Shown: positions 1 through 5,710 of the stretch, piece by piece
How positions within the stretch are numbered: position 1 is the stretch's first letter
How the letters are laid out: each line of letters opens with the position of its first letter
Assembly (NCBI GenBank): GCA_001773255.1
Contig: MEWF01000019.1
Span: 14,283-31,130 of the forward strand
Direction of reading: 5' to 3'
DNA from: a candidate division WWE3 bacterium RIFOXYC2_FULL_42_13
Lineage (GTDB): Bacteria; Patescibacteriota; WWE3; UBA101185; UBA10185
DNA length: 16,848 bases
Notes under the pieces: model-generated
What the model was told of the DNA's origin: nothing
The model's database searches: none
The model's input: the letters and a program-made list of their open reading frames with translations, nothing else
Position numbers and translations under genes: made by a program

Positions 1-94
1 ATTTATTACGGAAGAAAAAATAAACAATCCCTCCGACTACTAGAAGTCCGCCTAAGAATATGTAAAAATCAGAATAATCACCAAGGTTGATCAT
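1..94 (-). CDS. small membrane protein, partial (cut by left edge)
   Basis: The frame starts with ATG at 94, which overlaps the TGA stop of the upstream membrane protein gene as ATGA, a typical sign of translational coupling. The 31 visible residues begin MINLGDYSDFY, followed by a hydrophobic stretch (about residues 12-28, ending YFFF) and then Arg-Asn-Lys, which fits a single membrane helix with its positive end inside. The frame stays open to the window edge, so length and function are unknown. Its position makes it the last visible member of the operon that carries the CxxC-domain protein and the Cys/His-rich membrane protein. Confidence 0.6.
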   Translation of the reverse strand, partial: MINLGDYSDFYIFLGGLLVVGGIVYFFFRNK

Positions 95-1374
95 TTTGCA
101 ATCCCGTGCCTTCCACCGGGACCCGCACCACCGTGTGATGTGTGTGGCAAGGCAGCCTCATTGCCGGTCGCCAATAAATAATCCTCGAGCATTCCTTTTG
201 GGTACCACAGGGCATACCAGCGGTGGGACTCGCCTACCAACTGCTCGTCAGAATACTCGTCACCGAAATTCTGAATCATGTAACGGTAAAATCCTCTAAC
301 GGCCTTCGCGTGGGCACAACCGCAGTTTTTATTCATTGTCACGTTATTAGGTCCGCCACAGCAATAACTGCAGGTCATCATGGTTGAGATAAGTCTTTGG
401 TATCTTGCTTCCTGTTCTGTCGACAACTTTATGGATTTCTCGAACGCCCCCCATTTCTTTTGAGCATTTATAGGATCGTCAAAAGAAACGTCATCGGGAG
501 CGTAAAAAGGCTTACCGGTCGCAATCATCACCACCTTGGCATCAGCAAGTGCGTTCCCGCTGTTAGGATTGGCCGAAACTTCCGTGATTGTAGGCCATTC
601 GGCAAGAGAGGTAGTCCTTTTGTCAGGATTAATTTTAGGGGCGATGATCGTGTAAGTAGATTTGGTCTGAATACCTAAAAGTGTAGCTACGAATCCTTTG
701 TTGGCAGTCATACCGAACGCTGCAGAGACCTGAGCGATTATAAATTGGTTCACAAGGAACAGTCCCGCAAGTGTAAAAATAAGTGTGTCCCTTAAAGGAA
801 TAATAAAAAGGTGGCGGAAACCTTTTTTTCCGATAGCATGCTTTTTATGTTCGTGTAATATGTCGTTGCAATCATCACAGTGAATCATCTCATGGACTCT
901 GCGGGTTCCGTAAAATATAGAACCGGCCAAAAGCGCTAAGCTTAGGAATTTAAGTTCCAAGCCCTGTAAAGGAAATACAGACAATCCTCCTGTCACACCG
1001 ATCGCCGACAGTAAAAACGCGCCGCACACAGGACATCCTGTGCCGAAAATAGCCGCTAACAGACCCCCTAAATTTGCGCCTATGTTCTTGGTCTGGCTTA
1101 ACTTGGAATGACGGTAAAGCCAGAAAACTGTAGCCACACTTACCCCCGATAAAATAATGGTTAAGATCGTTGTGGATATATAAGTAATGCCGTATAAAAC
1201 GCTGAACTGTCCAAAATCTCCGTTTTTCATATTCATCAGATAAGTTTCGAAGGTCGTACTTTTAAGAAATAGCCAATAGGAAAGATAAGAAAATCCCAGA
1301 ATCGTAAAGAACGCCACATACCTGTAATACGCTTCCCTGAAAATTATTTTTAATGATGTTAATAGTGATTTCAT
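91..1374 (-). CDS. polytopic Cys/His-rich membrane protein (CPVCG motif), function unknown
   Basis: A 427-residue protein of a family I do not recognise by name. Residues 1-220 hold about five or six membrane helices. A CPVC motif (C114-C117) sits at the edge of one helix, in the context GTGCPVCGAF. Between helices is a short HCDDC segment (H165, C166, C169) followed by several His (H174, H176, H179). Residues 225-427 form a soluble, probably extracytoplasmic domain with C335, C338 and C339 (CSYCC), then C351 and C353 with H355 (CGCAH), and a His/Gly-rich end (H411, H414, H423). The many Cys and His residues suggest binding of a metal or cofactor, or thiol exchange; this is inference. The gene follows the triple CxxC protein after 5 bases and overlaps the next small gene by 4, so it is in the same operon. 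No clear Shine-Dalgarno precedes the ATG. Confidence 0.75.
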   Translation of the reverse strand: MKSLLTSLKIIFREAYYRYVAFFTILGFSYLSYWLFLKSTTFETYLMNMKNGDFGQFSVLYGITYISTTILTIILSGVSVATVFWLYRHSKLSQTKNIGANLGGLLAAIFGTGCPVCGAFLLSAIGVTGGLSVFPLQGLELKFLSLALLAGSIFYGTRRVHEMIHCDDCNDILHEHKKHAIGKKGFRHLFIIPLRDTLIFTLAGLFLVNQFIIAQVSAAFGMTANKGFVATLLGIQTKSTYTIIAPKINPDKRTTSLAEWPTITEVSANPNSGNALADAKVVMIATGKPFYAPDDVSFDDPINAQKKWGAFEKSIKLSTEQEARYQRLISTMMTCSYCCGGPNNVTMNKNCGCAHAKAVRGFYRYMIQNFGDEYSDEQLVGESHRWYALWYPKGMLEDYLLATGNEAALPHTSHGGAGPGGRHGIAK

Positions 1375-1379
1375 AGTTA

Positions 1380-2588
1380 TTATTGCGATTCGCCGGGTCC
1401 CGACGAAGGAGGGATATTTCCAACTGTCTGGCCGGTCGTCAAATCTTTATAGACCGCTCCCCCCAGTTGCTGCATCTCTCTAAATATGTACCAACCGTCT
1501 TGTTCAATAGTTCCGACACTTTTCCAGACATTCTGCAGGTTCGTATAAACATCCACGTCAGGTGACATAAGTATTGTAGGAAGCTTAGTAATTTCGTATC
1601 TATTCGTCAAACTCTGACCTTCCGCTGACAGAACATCGACTGTACGTTCAGACCTAAGTCGAACACCGTACCCCTGCTCAAGAATAGGTTTCTGGACTAC
1701 ATTGACCTTATAACAATCGCCACAGCTTGAATCGATTAAGTAAACTAGATCAACCAGTCCTAAAATCCGGTTTTCCTCCAGGTCTCTGTAAGGGAAAAAT
1801 AAGTTTCTTGCCACATAGGTTCTATCCTGCTCGATCGTACCGATGTTTGACCAACCAGCTTTAACGTTGTCATAAAAATCTATCTCAGGTGAAAGAATAA
1901 AGGTTGGCAACTTTGTTATCTTGAACTGATCTATGATTTTCCTACCATCGAAAGAATTCCAAACGACCTCTCTTTCGTCAATTATTTTTACTCCTGATTT
2001 TTTAAAACCTTCTAGGGTCAGTTTAGGATCGACACACTGAGTACAGGACGGGTCGGTTAATATGGTTGCTATTACCTTACCGATCTCCTGTTTACTTTCG
2101 GTATCGATAAAGACCGGGGTGACTTTGGTGAAAACAAAAGTATCGTTTGTTATCTCTCCATTGTTTTTTACAAAACCTTCAAGATTACTTTTATTTACCT
2201 CGCCTGAAACAATATAAGTGGGGATTCTTTTAATAGAAAGTTGTTTAACCGAAGCGTCAGCTTCGGGAGAGCCAAAAACTAAGGTCTTTTCCTCCTCAAC
2301 TTTAACATTTTGCCTTTTAAACGCATCAACGGCCAGATCAACACTGAAGCAATCCTGACAATCCGGAGTAACTATTTTAATTACCGATACGTTAGCAGGA
2401 CGGGCTTCTTCCTCTGCGGCAGCGATATTTTTATTAACGGTTACAAGTGTTTTAGTTGCAGCAAGAGCTCCGATAACAGTGGCCAAAACCGAAACAACCA
2501 AGATTATCTTGGTCCACGGGATATTTGAGTCTTCCTTCTTACTCTCCACCCTATAACCGATGCCTGATACTACACTTTTCCAATTCAT
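1380..2588 (-). CDS. membrane-anchored protein with three thioredoxin-like CxxC domains
   Basis: A 402-residue protein. A short cytoplasmic N-terminus is followed by one membrane helix (about 24-46), so the rest should lie outside the membrane. Three repeats follow. Each has a strand ending in a Cys pair (C77-C80 as CQDC, C182-C185 as CTQC, C289-C292 as CGDC) and, about 44-47 residues later, a Pro preceded by I/L and followed by Thr (P123, P228, P336) in the place of the cis-Pro of the thioredoxin fold. Repeats 2 and 3 share the segments KITKLPT/EITKLPT and IGTIEQD/VGTIEQD, which points to internal duplication. The C-terminus is Gly/Ser/Pro-rich. The likely role is thiol-disulfide exchange or metal handling in the envelope, but the partner is unknown. 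It lies between a small Cys-ending membrane protein and the Cys/His-rich polytopic protein in one operon. No Shine-Dalgarno is seen before the ATG. Confidence 0.8.
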   Translation of the reverse strand: MNWKSVVSGIGYRVESKKEDSNIPWTKIILVVSVLATVIGALAATKTLVTVNKNIAAAEEEARPANVSVIKIVTPDCQDCFSVDLAVDAFKRQNVKVEEEKTLVFGSPEADASVKQLSIKRIPTYIVSGEVNKSNLEGFVKNNGEITNDTFVFTKVTPVFIDTESKQEIGKVIATILTDPSCTQCVDPKLTLEGFKKSGVKIIDEREVVWNSFDGRKIIDQFKITKLPTFILSPEIDFYDNVKAGWSNIGTIEQDRTYVARNLFFPYRDLEENRILGLVDLVYLIDSSCGDCYKVNVVQKPILEQGYGVRLRSERTVDVLSAEGQSLTNRYEITKLPTILMSPDVDVYTNLQNVWKSVGTIEQDGWYIFREMQQLGGAVYKDLTTGQTVGNIPPSSGPGESQ

Positions 2589-2612
2589 AATATTTCAGTT
2601 CTGCAAACCAAC

Positions 2613-2885
2613 TTAACAACCTCCGACCATTGACTCCGGTACTTCTGAGTCGGTTCCCGTATCTGTTCCACTGTTCGTGGTAGTGGTGGGTGCCGATTTT
2701 ACCGATAAAGCCCCCGCTTTGGAACTAATACGCATCAATTGAAAGGTTTGAAAAAGAGTGATGAGAGCTATGAGTCCCAATACCACAACCTGTAAATTAG
2801 GTTTGGGGACGCGTACAACTACTGTGTTTTCCTGAGAGGAAGAATTACTATCTATGTTTGTGTCTGACTTTTGAGTTTCCGTCAT
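2613..2885 (-). CDS. small single-helix membrane protein ending in Cys
   Basis: A 90-residue protein, not recognised as a named family. Residues 1-27 are polar and Ser/Asn-rich, residues about 30-50 form one membrane helix (LQVVVLGLIALITLFQTFQL), and the remaining tail is rich in Thr, Ser and Asp and ends MVGGC, with the only Cys as the last residue. It is the first gene of the second unit of the island. It has the strongest ribosome binding site in the window (AGGAGGT, 5 bases before ATG) and a good promoter overlapped by the shared dyad. The terminal Cys in front of a triple CxxC-domain gene suggests it could be a thiol substrate or metal ligand; this is inference. Confidence 0.7.
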   Translation of the reverse strand: MTETQKSDTNIDSNSSSQENTVVVRVPKPNLQVVVLGLIALITLFQTFQLMRISSKAGALSVKSAPTTTTNSGTDTGTDSEVPESMVGGC

Positions 2886-2890
2886 AAATT

Positions 2891-2897
2891 ACCTCCT
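2891..2897 (-). promoter_or_regulatory. strong Shine-Dalgarno sequence
   Basis: AGGAGGT on the minus strand, 5 bases before the ATG at 2885. Most other genes in the window lack so clear a site, so this unit seems built for high translation once its promoter is released. Confidence 0.8.
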
Positions 2898-2908
2898 TTC
2901 GAAATGAA

Positions 2909-2927
2909 CTACTACTCAGTGTAGTAG
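2909..2927. promoter_or_regulatory. operator dyad, site 1 (BlaI/CopY-type)
   Basis: A perfect inverted repeat, CTACTAC-TCAGT-GTAGTAG, with 7-base arms and a 5-base spacer, centred at 2918. It overlaps the proposed -10 box of the second unit. The same half-sites and spacing recur at 5134-5150 ahead of the unit that encodes the BlaI-type repressor. Family operators are dyads containing TACA/TGTA-like halves, which this resembles. Binding by the local repressor is inferred. Confidence 0.7.
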
Positions 2928-2947
2928 AACGAACGGGTTTTTGTCAA
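2918..2947 (-). promoter_or_regulatory. promoter of the CxxC/Cys-rich membrane protein operon
   Basis: A perfect -35 TTGACA at 2947-2942, an 18-base spacer, and -10 TACACT at 2923-2918 (4 of 6 consensus). The -10 box lies within the dyad at 2909-2927, so a bound dimer would block RNA polymerase. The start point would fall near 2911, giving a leader of about 26 bases that contains the AGGAGGT site. Confidence 0.6.
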
Positions 2948-2983
2948 TAAGAAAATATCGGGTAAGTGAAATCTTACAATTCT

Positions 2984-3979
2984 TTAGTCTTTCTCACATG
3001 TTTTTTCAGGTAAAAATAGGTCGCTCGGAATATATTTTGTCGGCTGTTCAATATTATATTTACATTCTTCGGTGCAAGCCTGATCGTGTGTACATAGAAA
3101 ATAGGTGTTAGTGTCCATAGTGTTTGTATGGGAAGCACTGACCGGCGTCTGAAGTGAAAACCAACTTACGAAAATAAATAAAAGGCTTGTTACTAAACTT
3201 ACCGATGAAGGTCGGAGTTTATGCTTTGTTTCGGGATCCACAAGCCTGTGAATCCTTATTTCAAAATAATCCGGACCCGAAGCATTAGACACTGCCGCTA
3301 AATTCGCTTCGGGCGCCGCCAATATTTTTTTCAGGGCACTGCGCAGAAAACTTGAATTTTCCTGACGGCGGATCGCCCACTGATCCGCTAATAATTCATT
3401 TACAGCCTCAGCATCTTTATGAAGCTCCCTGAAAATAGGAAGAAAGAAAAACATTGCGGAAAACGTCTTACCCAAGAGAACTTTGGCGGGATCCCTTCTT
3501 ATCAAATGAGATTGCTCGTGCAATAAAACCGCTTCTAGCTCTTCCGTTGTCAAAGACTTCACAAGACCGGTACTTACCACAATTGAAGGAGAAAAAATTC
3601 CGCAGCAAAAAGAGAACAAGGTGTCGTCCTTAACTAAAACTACTTTGTTTGTAAGCTTTAAAGTTTCTAAAATTTTTACTATCGCCGGAGATATAGGAAT
3701 TTTTTTTACCAGCAATTTTCTTAAAAAAATATGGGTCTTAATAAGTTGCACCGAAAAAGATAAAAGCCCGGCTCCTAAAACTACTCCAACGGCTAACATA
3801 AGTATGTTAGGAAAAGGACGGGGAATTTCCACCATTATGTCGGAAATGAATTTCTGACAGAGAAATAAACTCTTTGATGTGAACAGAGGAGAAACCTTGT
3901 ATAAAATGGCCGTCAATACAAAACTTACAATTAAAGAAGATAAGAGTAATACATAAAAACTTAAGTTAATTCTTTTCAT
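2984..3979 (-). CDS. M56-family (BlaR1/MecR1-type) membrane metalloprotease with Cys-bearing outer tail
   Basis: A 331-residue protein with helices near 9-28, 57-80, 170-184 and 258-277. The M56 signature is clear: FCCGIFSPSIVVSTGL (124-139), the zinc motif HEQSH (H154-E155, H158) and NELLAD with E195 as the expected third ligand. In BlaR1/MecR1 this protease is switched on by an outside sensor domain and removes the BlaI/MecI repressor. Here the penicillin-binding domain is absent: after the last helix only about 50 residues follow, with four Cys (C296, C302, C306, C328). A short Cys-bearing tail could sense metal, thiol state or an envelope partner; that is inference. C125 and C126 lie next to the conserved FSP segment. 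The gene starts 15 bases after the repressor gene, so the two are cotranscribed. Confidence 0.85.
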   Translation of the reverse strand: MKRINLSFYVLLLSSLIVSFVLTAILYKVSPLFTSKSLFLCQKFISDIMVEIPRPFPNILMLAVGVVLGAGLLSFSVQLIKTHIFLRKLLVKKIPISPAIVKILETLKLTNKVVLVKDDTLFSFCCGIFSPSIVVSTGLVKSLTTEELEAVLLHEQSHLIRRDPAKVLLGKTFSAMFFFLPIFRELHKDAEAVNELLADQWAIRRQENSSFLRSALKKILAAPEANLAAVSNASGPDYFEIRIHRLVDPETKHKLRPSSVSLVTSLLFIFVSWFSLQTPVSASHTNTMDTNTYFLCTHDQACTEECKYNIEQPTKYIPSDLFLPEKTCEKD

Positions 3980-3994
3980 AATTCGAGAAAAACT

Positions 3995-4444
3995 TTAAAG
4001 GTCAGTCTTGTCCTCGCTTAATATCTTTAACAGCTCCTGACGCTTCTTTGGATTTATCCTCTGAATTTCCTTTATAAAATGGGCAAGTACTTCATCCCCC
4101 AAAGAAGAGACAGCGGACGAAAAAATGCTATGAGCTGCTTTTGCTATGAACTGATCTTTTGTAACTTTGGGTTTATATAAATAGCTCGCTCCACTCATGT
4201 GTCTTACCAACACACCCTTATTTGCCAGTCTTGCCATGACTGTCATAACGGTTGTATACGCAATTTGACGTTTCTTGCTTAAGATTTCGGCCACACATTT
4301 GACTGAAGCGTCACCTCTTTGACTCCAGATAATTTCCATTATCTCGGATTCCAAATTACCCAAAACTTTACCTGTGACTACTTTTTTGCTCATACTACTG
4401 GTCATTTTAGTAGTCAACCCGCCGTTAGTCAATTTATGCTGCAT
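3995..4444 (-). CDS. BlaI/MecI/CopY-family transcriptional repressor
   Basis: A 149-residue winged-helix repressor. The family pattern is evident: LGNLESEIMEIIW at about 29-41, the recognition region IAYTTVMTVMARLANKGVLVRH at about 61-82 and the wing GASYLYKP, followed by a C-terminal helical region for dimer formation. It lacks the CxC pairs of copper-binding CopY, so it should not sense metal itself; control more likely comes through cleavage by the M56 protease encoded next. The first ATG (4444) abuts the TAG stop of the SHOCT gene, but M14 (4405) or M18 (4393) give an N-terminus closer to family length, and none has a Shine-Dalgarno. Its likely targets are the dyads at 5134-5150 and 2909-2927, so it would repress its own operon and the CxxC operon. 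Confidence 0.9.
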   Translation of the reverse strand: MQHKLTNGGLTTKMTSSMSKKVVTGKVLGNLESEIMEIIWSQRGDASVKCVAEILSKKRQIAYTTVMTVMARLANKGVLVRHMSGASYLYKPKVTKDQFIAKAAHSIFSSAVSSLGDEVLAHFIKEIQRINPKKRQELLKILSEDKTDL

Positions 4445-5122
4445 CTATAACAGGTCTTTCTTTTTGTCTTCAAATTCCTTTTTATCAATTTCTCCACCGG
4501 CGTAGCGCTCTTTGAGAATAAGTAGAGGGGTTTTATCAACTCCGGTTCGTCCTGAACGGGCAAGATGACGACCCAAAGCCACCACACCAAGGATGAGAAG
4601 CAACCAAAAAGTAAACATCGAGATACCACTTAAAACTCCAAAAATATCCGTACCTTTTTCACTCAACCCACCCACCAGATAACTACCTCCTCCCATCATC
4701 GGCATAAAAACAAATCCGTTTGAAGAACTTTGGACGTCAGGATCACAGACGCTTGATCTTTTTCCCATAGCAACATGCATCTGTTTTTCTCCTTCTTCTC
4801 CCATCATTTGAATCATCATATTATTCATTGCTTCGTGAGATGAACCCATCATCTGGCCCATAAAATACTCCCCAAGCGATGTGTACTGATCATCCGTAAG
4901 GCTATTGCATTCAAGCTGTCCGGACTGCAATTTATTCCAAATTTCTTTTCCTTCCGCTTCTTCAACGGCGGTGTGCCCATTTACGGAAACTGCCGGCCGA
5001 GTATCTGTTTGTGGGAAGCTTGGGGAACCCATTATACCTTGAGCAAAAGCATTAACAGGTAATATAAGAGCGGTAATCAGTGAGGTTAAAATAACTAGTT
5101 TCTTTATAAACTGACTTCTCAT
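4445..5122 (-). CDS. secreted Met/His-rich membrane protein with C-terminal SHOCT domain
   Basis: A 225-residue protein with a signal peptide (positive start, hydrophobic 9-22, cleavage plausible after AFA at 27). The outer part has two Cys (C72, C126) that could form a disulfide and, between them, a Met/His cluster at 88-119 (M88, M91, M92, H96, M99, M102, M103, M106, M107, M115, H116, M119), like the Met-rich copper/silver-binding segments of envelope proteins. A second short MPMMGGG follows. One helix spans about 165-184, and the cytoplasmic end (198-225, LLILKERYAGGEIDKKEFEDKK) is a typical SHOCT short helical domain. It is the first gene of the repressor/protease operon, so it may work in sensing or buffering the inducer. 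Function and metal are inferred. Confidence 0.75.
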   Translation of the reverse strand: MRSQFIKKLVILTSLITALILPVNAFAQGIMGSPSFPQTDTRPAVSVNGHTAVEEAEGKEIWNKLQSGQLECNSLTDDQYTSLGEYFMGQMMGSSHEAMNNMMIQMMGEEGEKQMHVAMGKRSSVCDPDVQSSSNGFVFMPMMGGGSYLVGGLSEKGTDIFGVLSGISMFTFWLLLILGVVALGRHLARSGRTGVDKTPLLILKERYAGGEIDKKEFEDKKKDLL

Positions 5123-5129
5123 ACTTTAA

Positions 5130-5158
5130 AGCTTACTACAGTAGGTAGTAGAAACCAA
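5130..5158 (-). promoter_or_regulatory. possible promoter of the SHOCT-blaI-M56 operon
   Basis: TTGGTT (5158-5153), a 17-base spacer and TAAGCT (5135-5130). Both boxes are weak matches. They are proposed because the dyad at 5134-5150 would fill the spacer exactly. The predicted start point would lie within a base or two of the ATG at 5122, which would make the mRNA nearly leaderless and agrees with the lack of a Shine-Dalgarno. Confidence 0.3.
5134..5150. promoter_or_regulatory. operator dyad, site 2 (BlaI/CopY-type)
   Basis: TACTAC-AGTAG-GTAGTA: perfect 6-base arms with a 5-base spacer, centred at 5142, 20 bases upstream of the ATG at 5122. It matches site 1 (2909-2927) in half-site sequence and spacing although the spacer bases differ, which argues for a bound protein rather than shared ancestry of the flanks. 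Confidence 0.65.
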
Positions 5159-5186
5159 ATTGGGTAGGTGTGCTCCTTTTCTATAG

Positions 5187-5192
5187 TATAAT
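5187..5192 (+). promoter_or_regulatory. possible -10 box for tRNA-Thr
   Basis: A perfect TATAAT about 42 bases upstream of the tRNA on the plus strand. No good -35 box is present at 16-18 bases upstream (nearest TTGGGT is 21 bases away), so the promoter is only partly supported. Confidence 0.4.
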
Positions 5193-5233
5193 TCTAAGGT
5201 TTGAGGAGTTCGTAATGGTATCATTGATACATT

Positions 5234-5309
5234 GCCGGTATAGCTCAGTTGGTAGAGCAGTCCCTTCGTAAGGGAAAGGTCACAGGTTCGACTCCTGTTA
5301 TCGGCTCCA
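5234..5309 (+). tRNA. tRNA-Thr (anticodon CGT)
   Basis: A 76-base cloverleaf with encoded CCA. The acceptor arms GCCGGTA/TATCGGC pair fully (one G-T), the D arm is GCTC/GAGC, the anticodon loop TTCGTAA gives CGT for codon ACG, and the T arm is ACAGG-TTCGACT-CCTGT. The outermost anticodon-stem pair (G27-A43) is mismatched. It lies between the divergent repressor operon and a small membrane protein gene. Confidence 0.95.
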
Positions 5310-5329
5310 TTTGAACATAATTTTCAAAC

Positions 5330-5358
5330 TAGACAAAAACCACACTATGGGGTACAAT
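5330..5358 (+). promoter_or_regulatory. promoter of the 73-residue membrane protein gene
   Basis: -35 TAGACA (5330-5335), a 17-base spacer and -10 TACAAT (5353-5358), each 5 of 6 consensus. The start point would be near 5365, giving a leader of about 47 bases. It lies just downstream of tRNA-Thr. Confidence 0.55.
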
Positions 5359-5411
5359 TAACGGGTCAAAATTGGACAAATAGATCAAATATTCCAAATA
5401 AGGAGTGCGCG

Positions 5412-5633
5412 ATGTTTAGATTCATTGTGGGTTTGGTCTTTTTCGCTGCCGGTCCTTTGGTAGCACTTTCAATTGCAAACTTAGCTACCACAGATGTAGA
5501 AGGTACTTATGCATTCTGTGTAGCCCCAATCTTCTGGTTTTTTATCTGGTTGAGCGGATTTGTAATTGTTAAAAGCCTGAAACCGACGTCAAACCAAGTG
5601 TACGGGAGTATGGTTCGACCACGCAAGCGATAG
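5412..5633 (+). CDS. small two-helix membrane protein, function unknown
   Basis: A 73-residue protein with hydrophobic helices near 4-24 and 36-54 and a basic C-terminal tail (RPRKR) that should stay in the cytoplasm. I do not recognise a family. It is supported as a real gene by AGGAG 6 bases before ATG, a good promoter at 5330-5358 and a strong terminator immediately after, which together make a complete single-gene unit. Confidence 0.65.
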   Translation: MFRFIVGLVFFAAGPLVALSIANLATTDVEGTYAFCVAPIFWFFIWLSGFVIVKSLKPTSNQVYGSMVRPRKR

Positions 5634-5642
5634 GCCAATCGT

Positions 5643-5691
5643 AGAGCAGACAACTTACCACACGGTAGGATCAATTGTCTGCTCTTTTTTT
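5643..5691 (+). terminator. intrinsic terminator with nested hairpin
   Basis: A perfect 11-base stem, AGAGCAGACAA (5643-5653) with TTGTCTGCTCT (5675-5685), followed by a run of T to 5691. The 21-base loop can form a second small stem (TACC 5656-5659 with GGTA 5664-5667). It ends the 73-residue gene and separates it from galU. Confidence 0.85.
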
Positions 5692-5710
5692 GTGCTAAAA
5701 TTGAGTGACT

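Noticed and set aside
5203..5272. GAGGAG and ATG just ahead of tRNA-Thr opening an 18-codon frame that runs into the tRNA
   Set aside because: The frame is made mostly of tRNA sequence and ends in the anticodon loop; coding there is implausible, so the Shine-Dalgarno-like site is taken as chance.
5310..5328. TTTGAA-N7-TTCAAA hairpin after tRNA-Thr as a terminator
   Set aside because: Stem is AT-rich and no T run follows, so it would be too weak to call.
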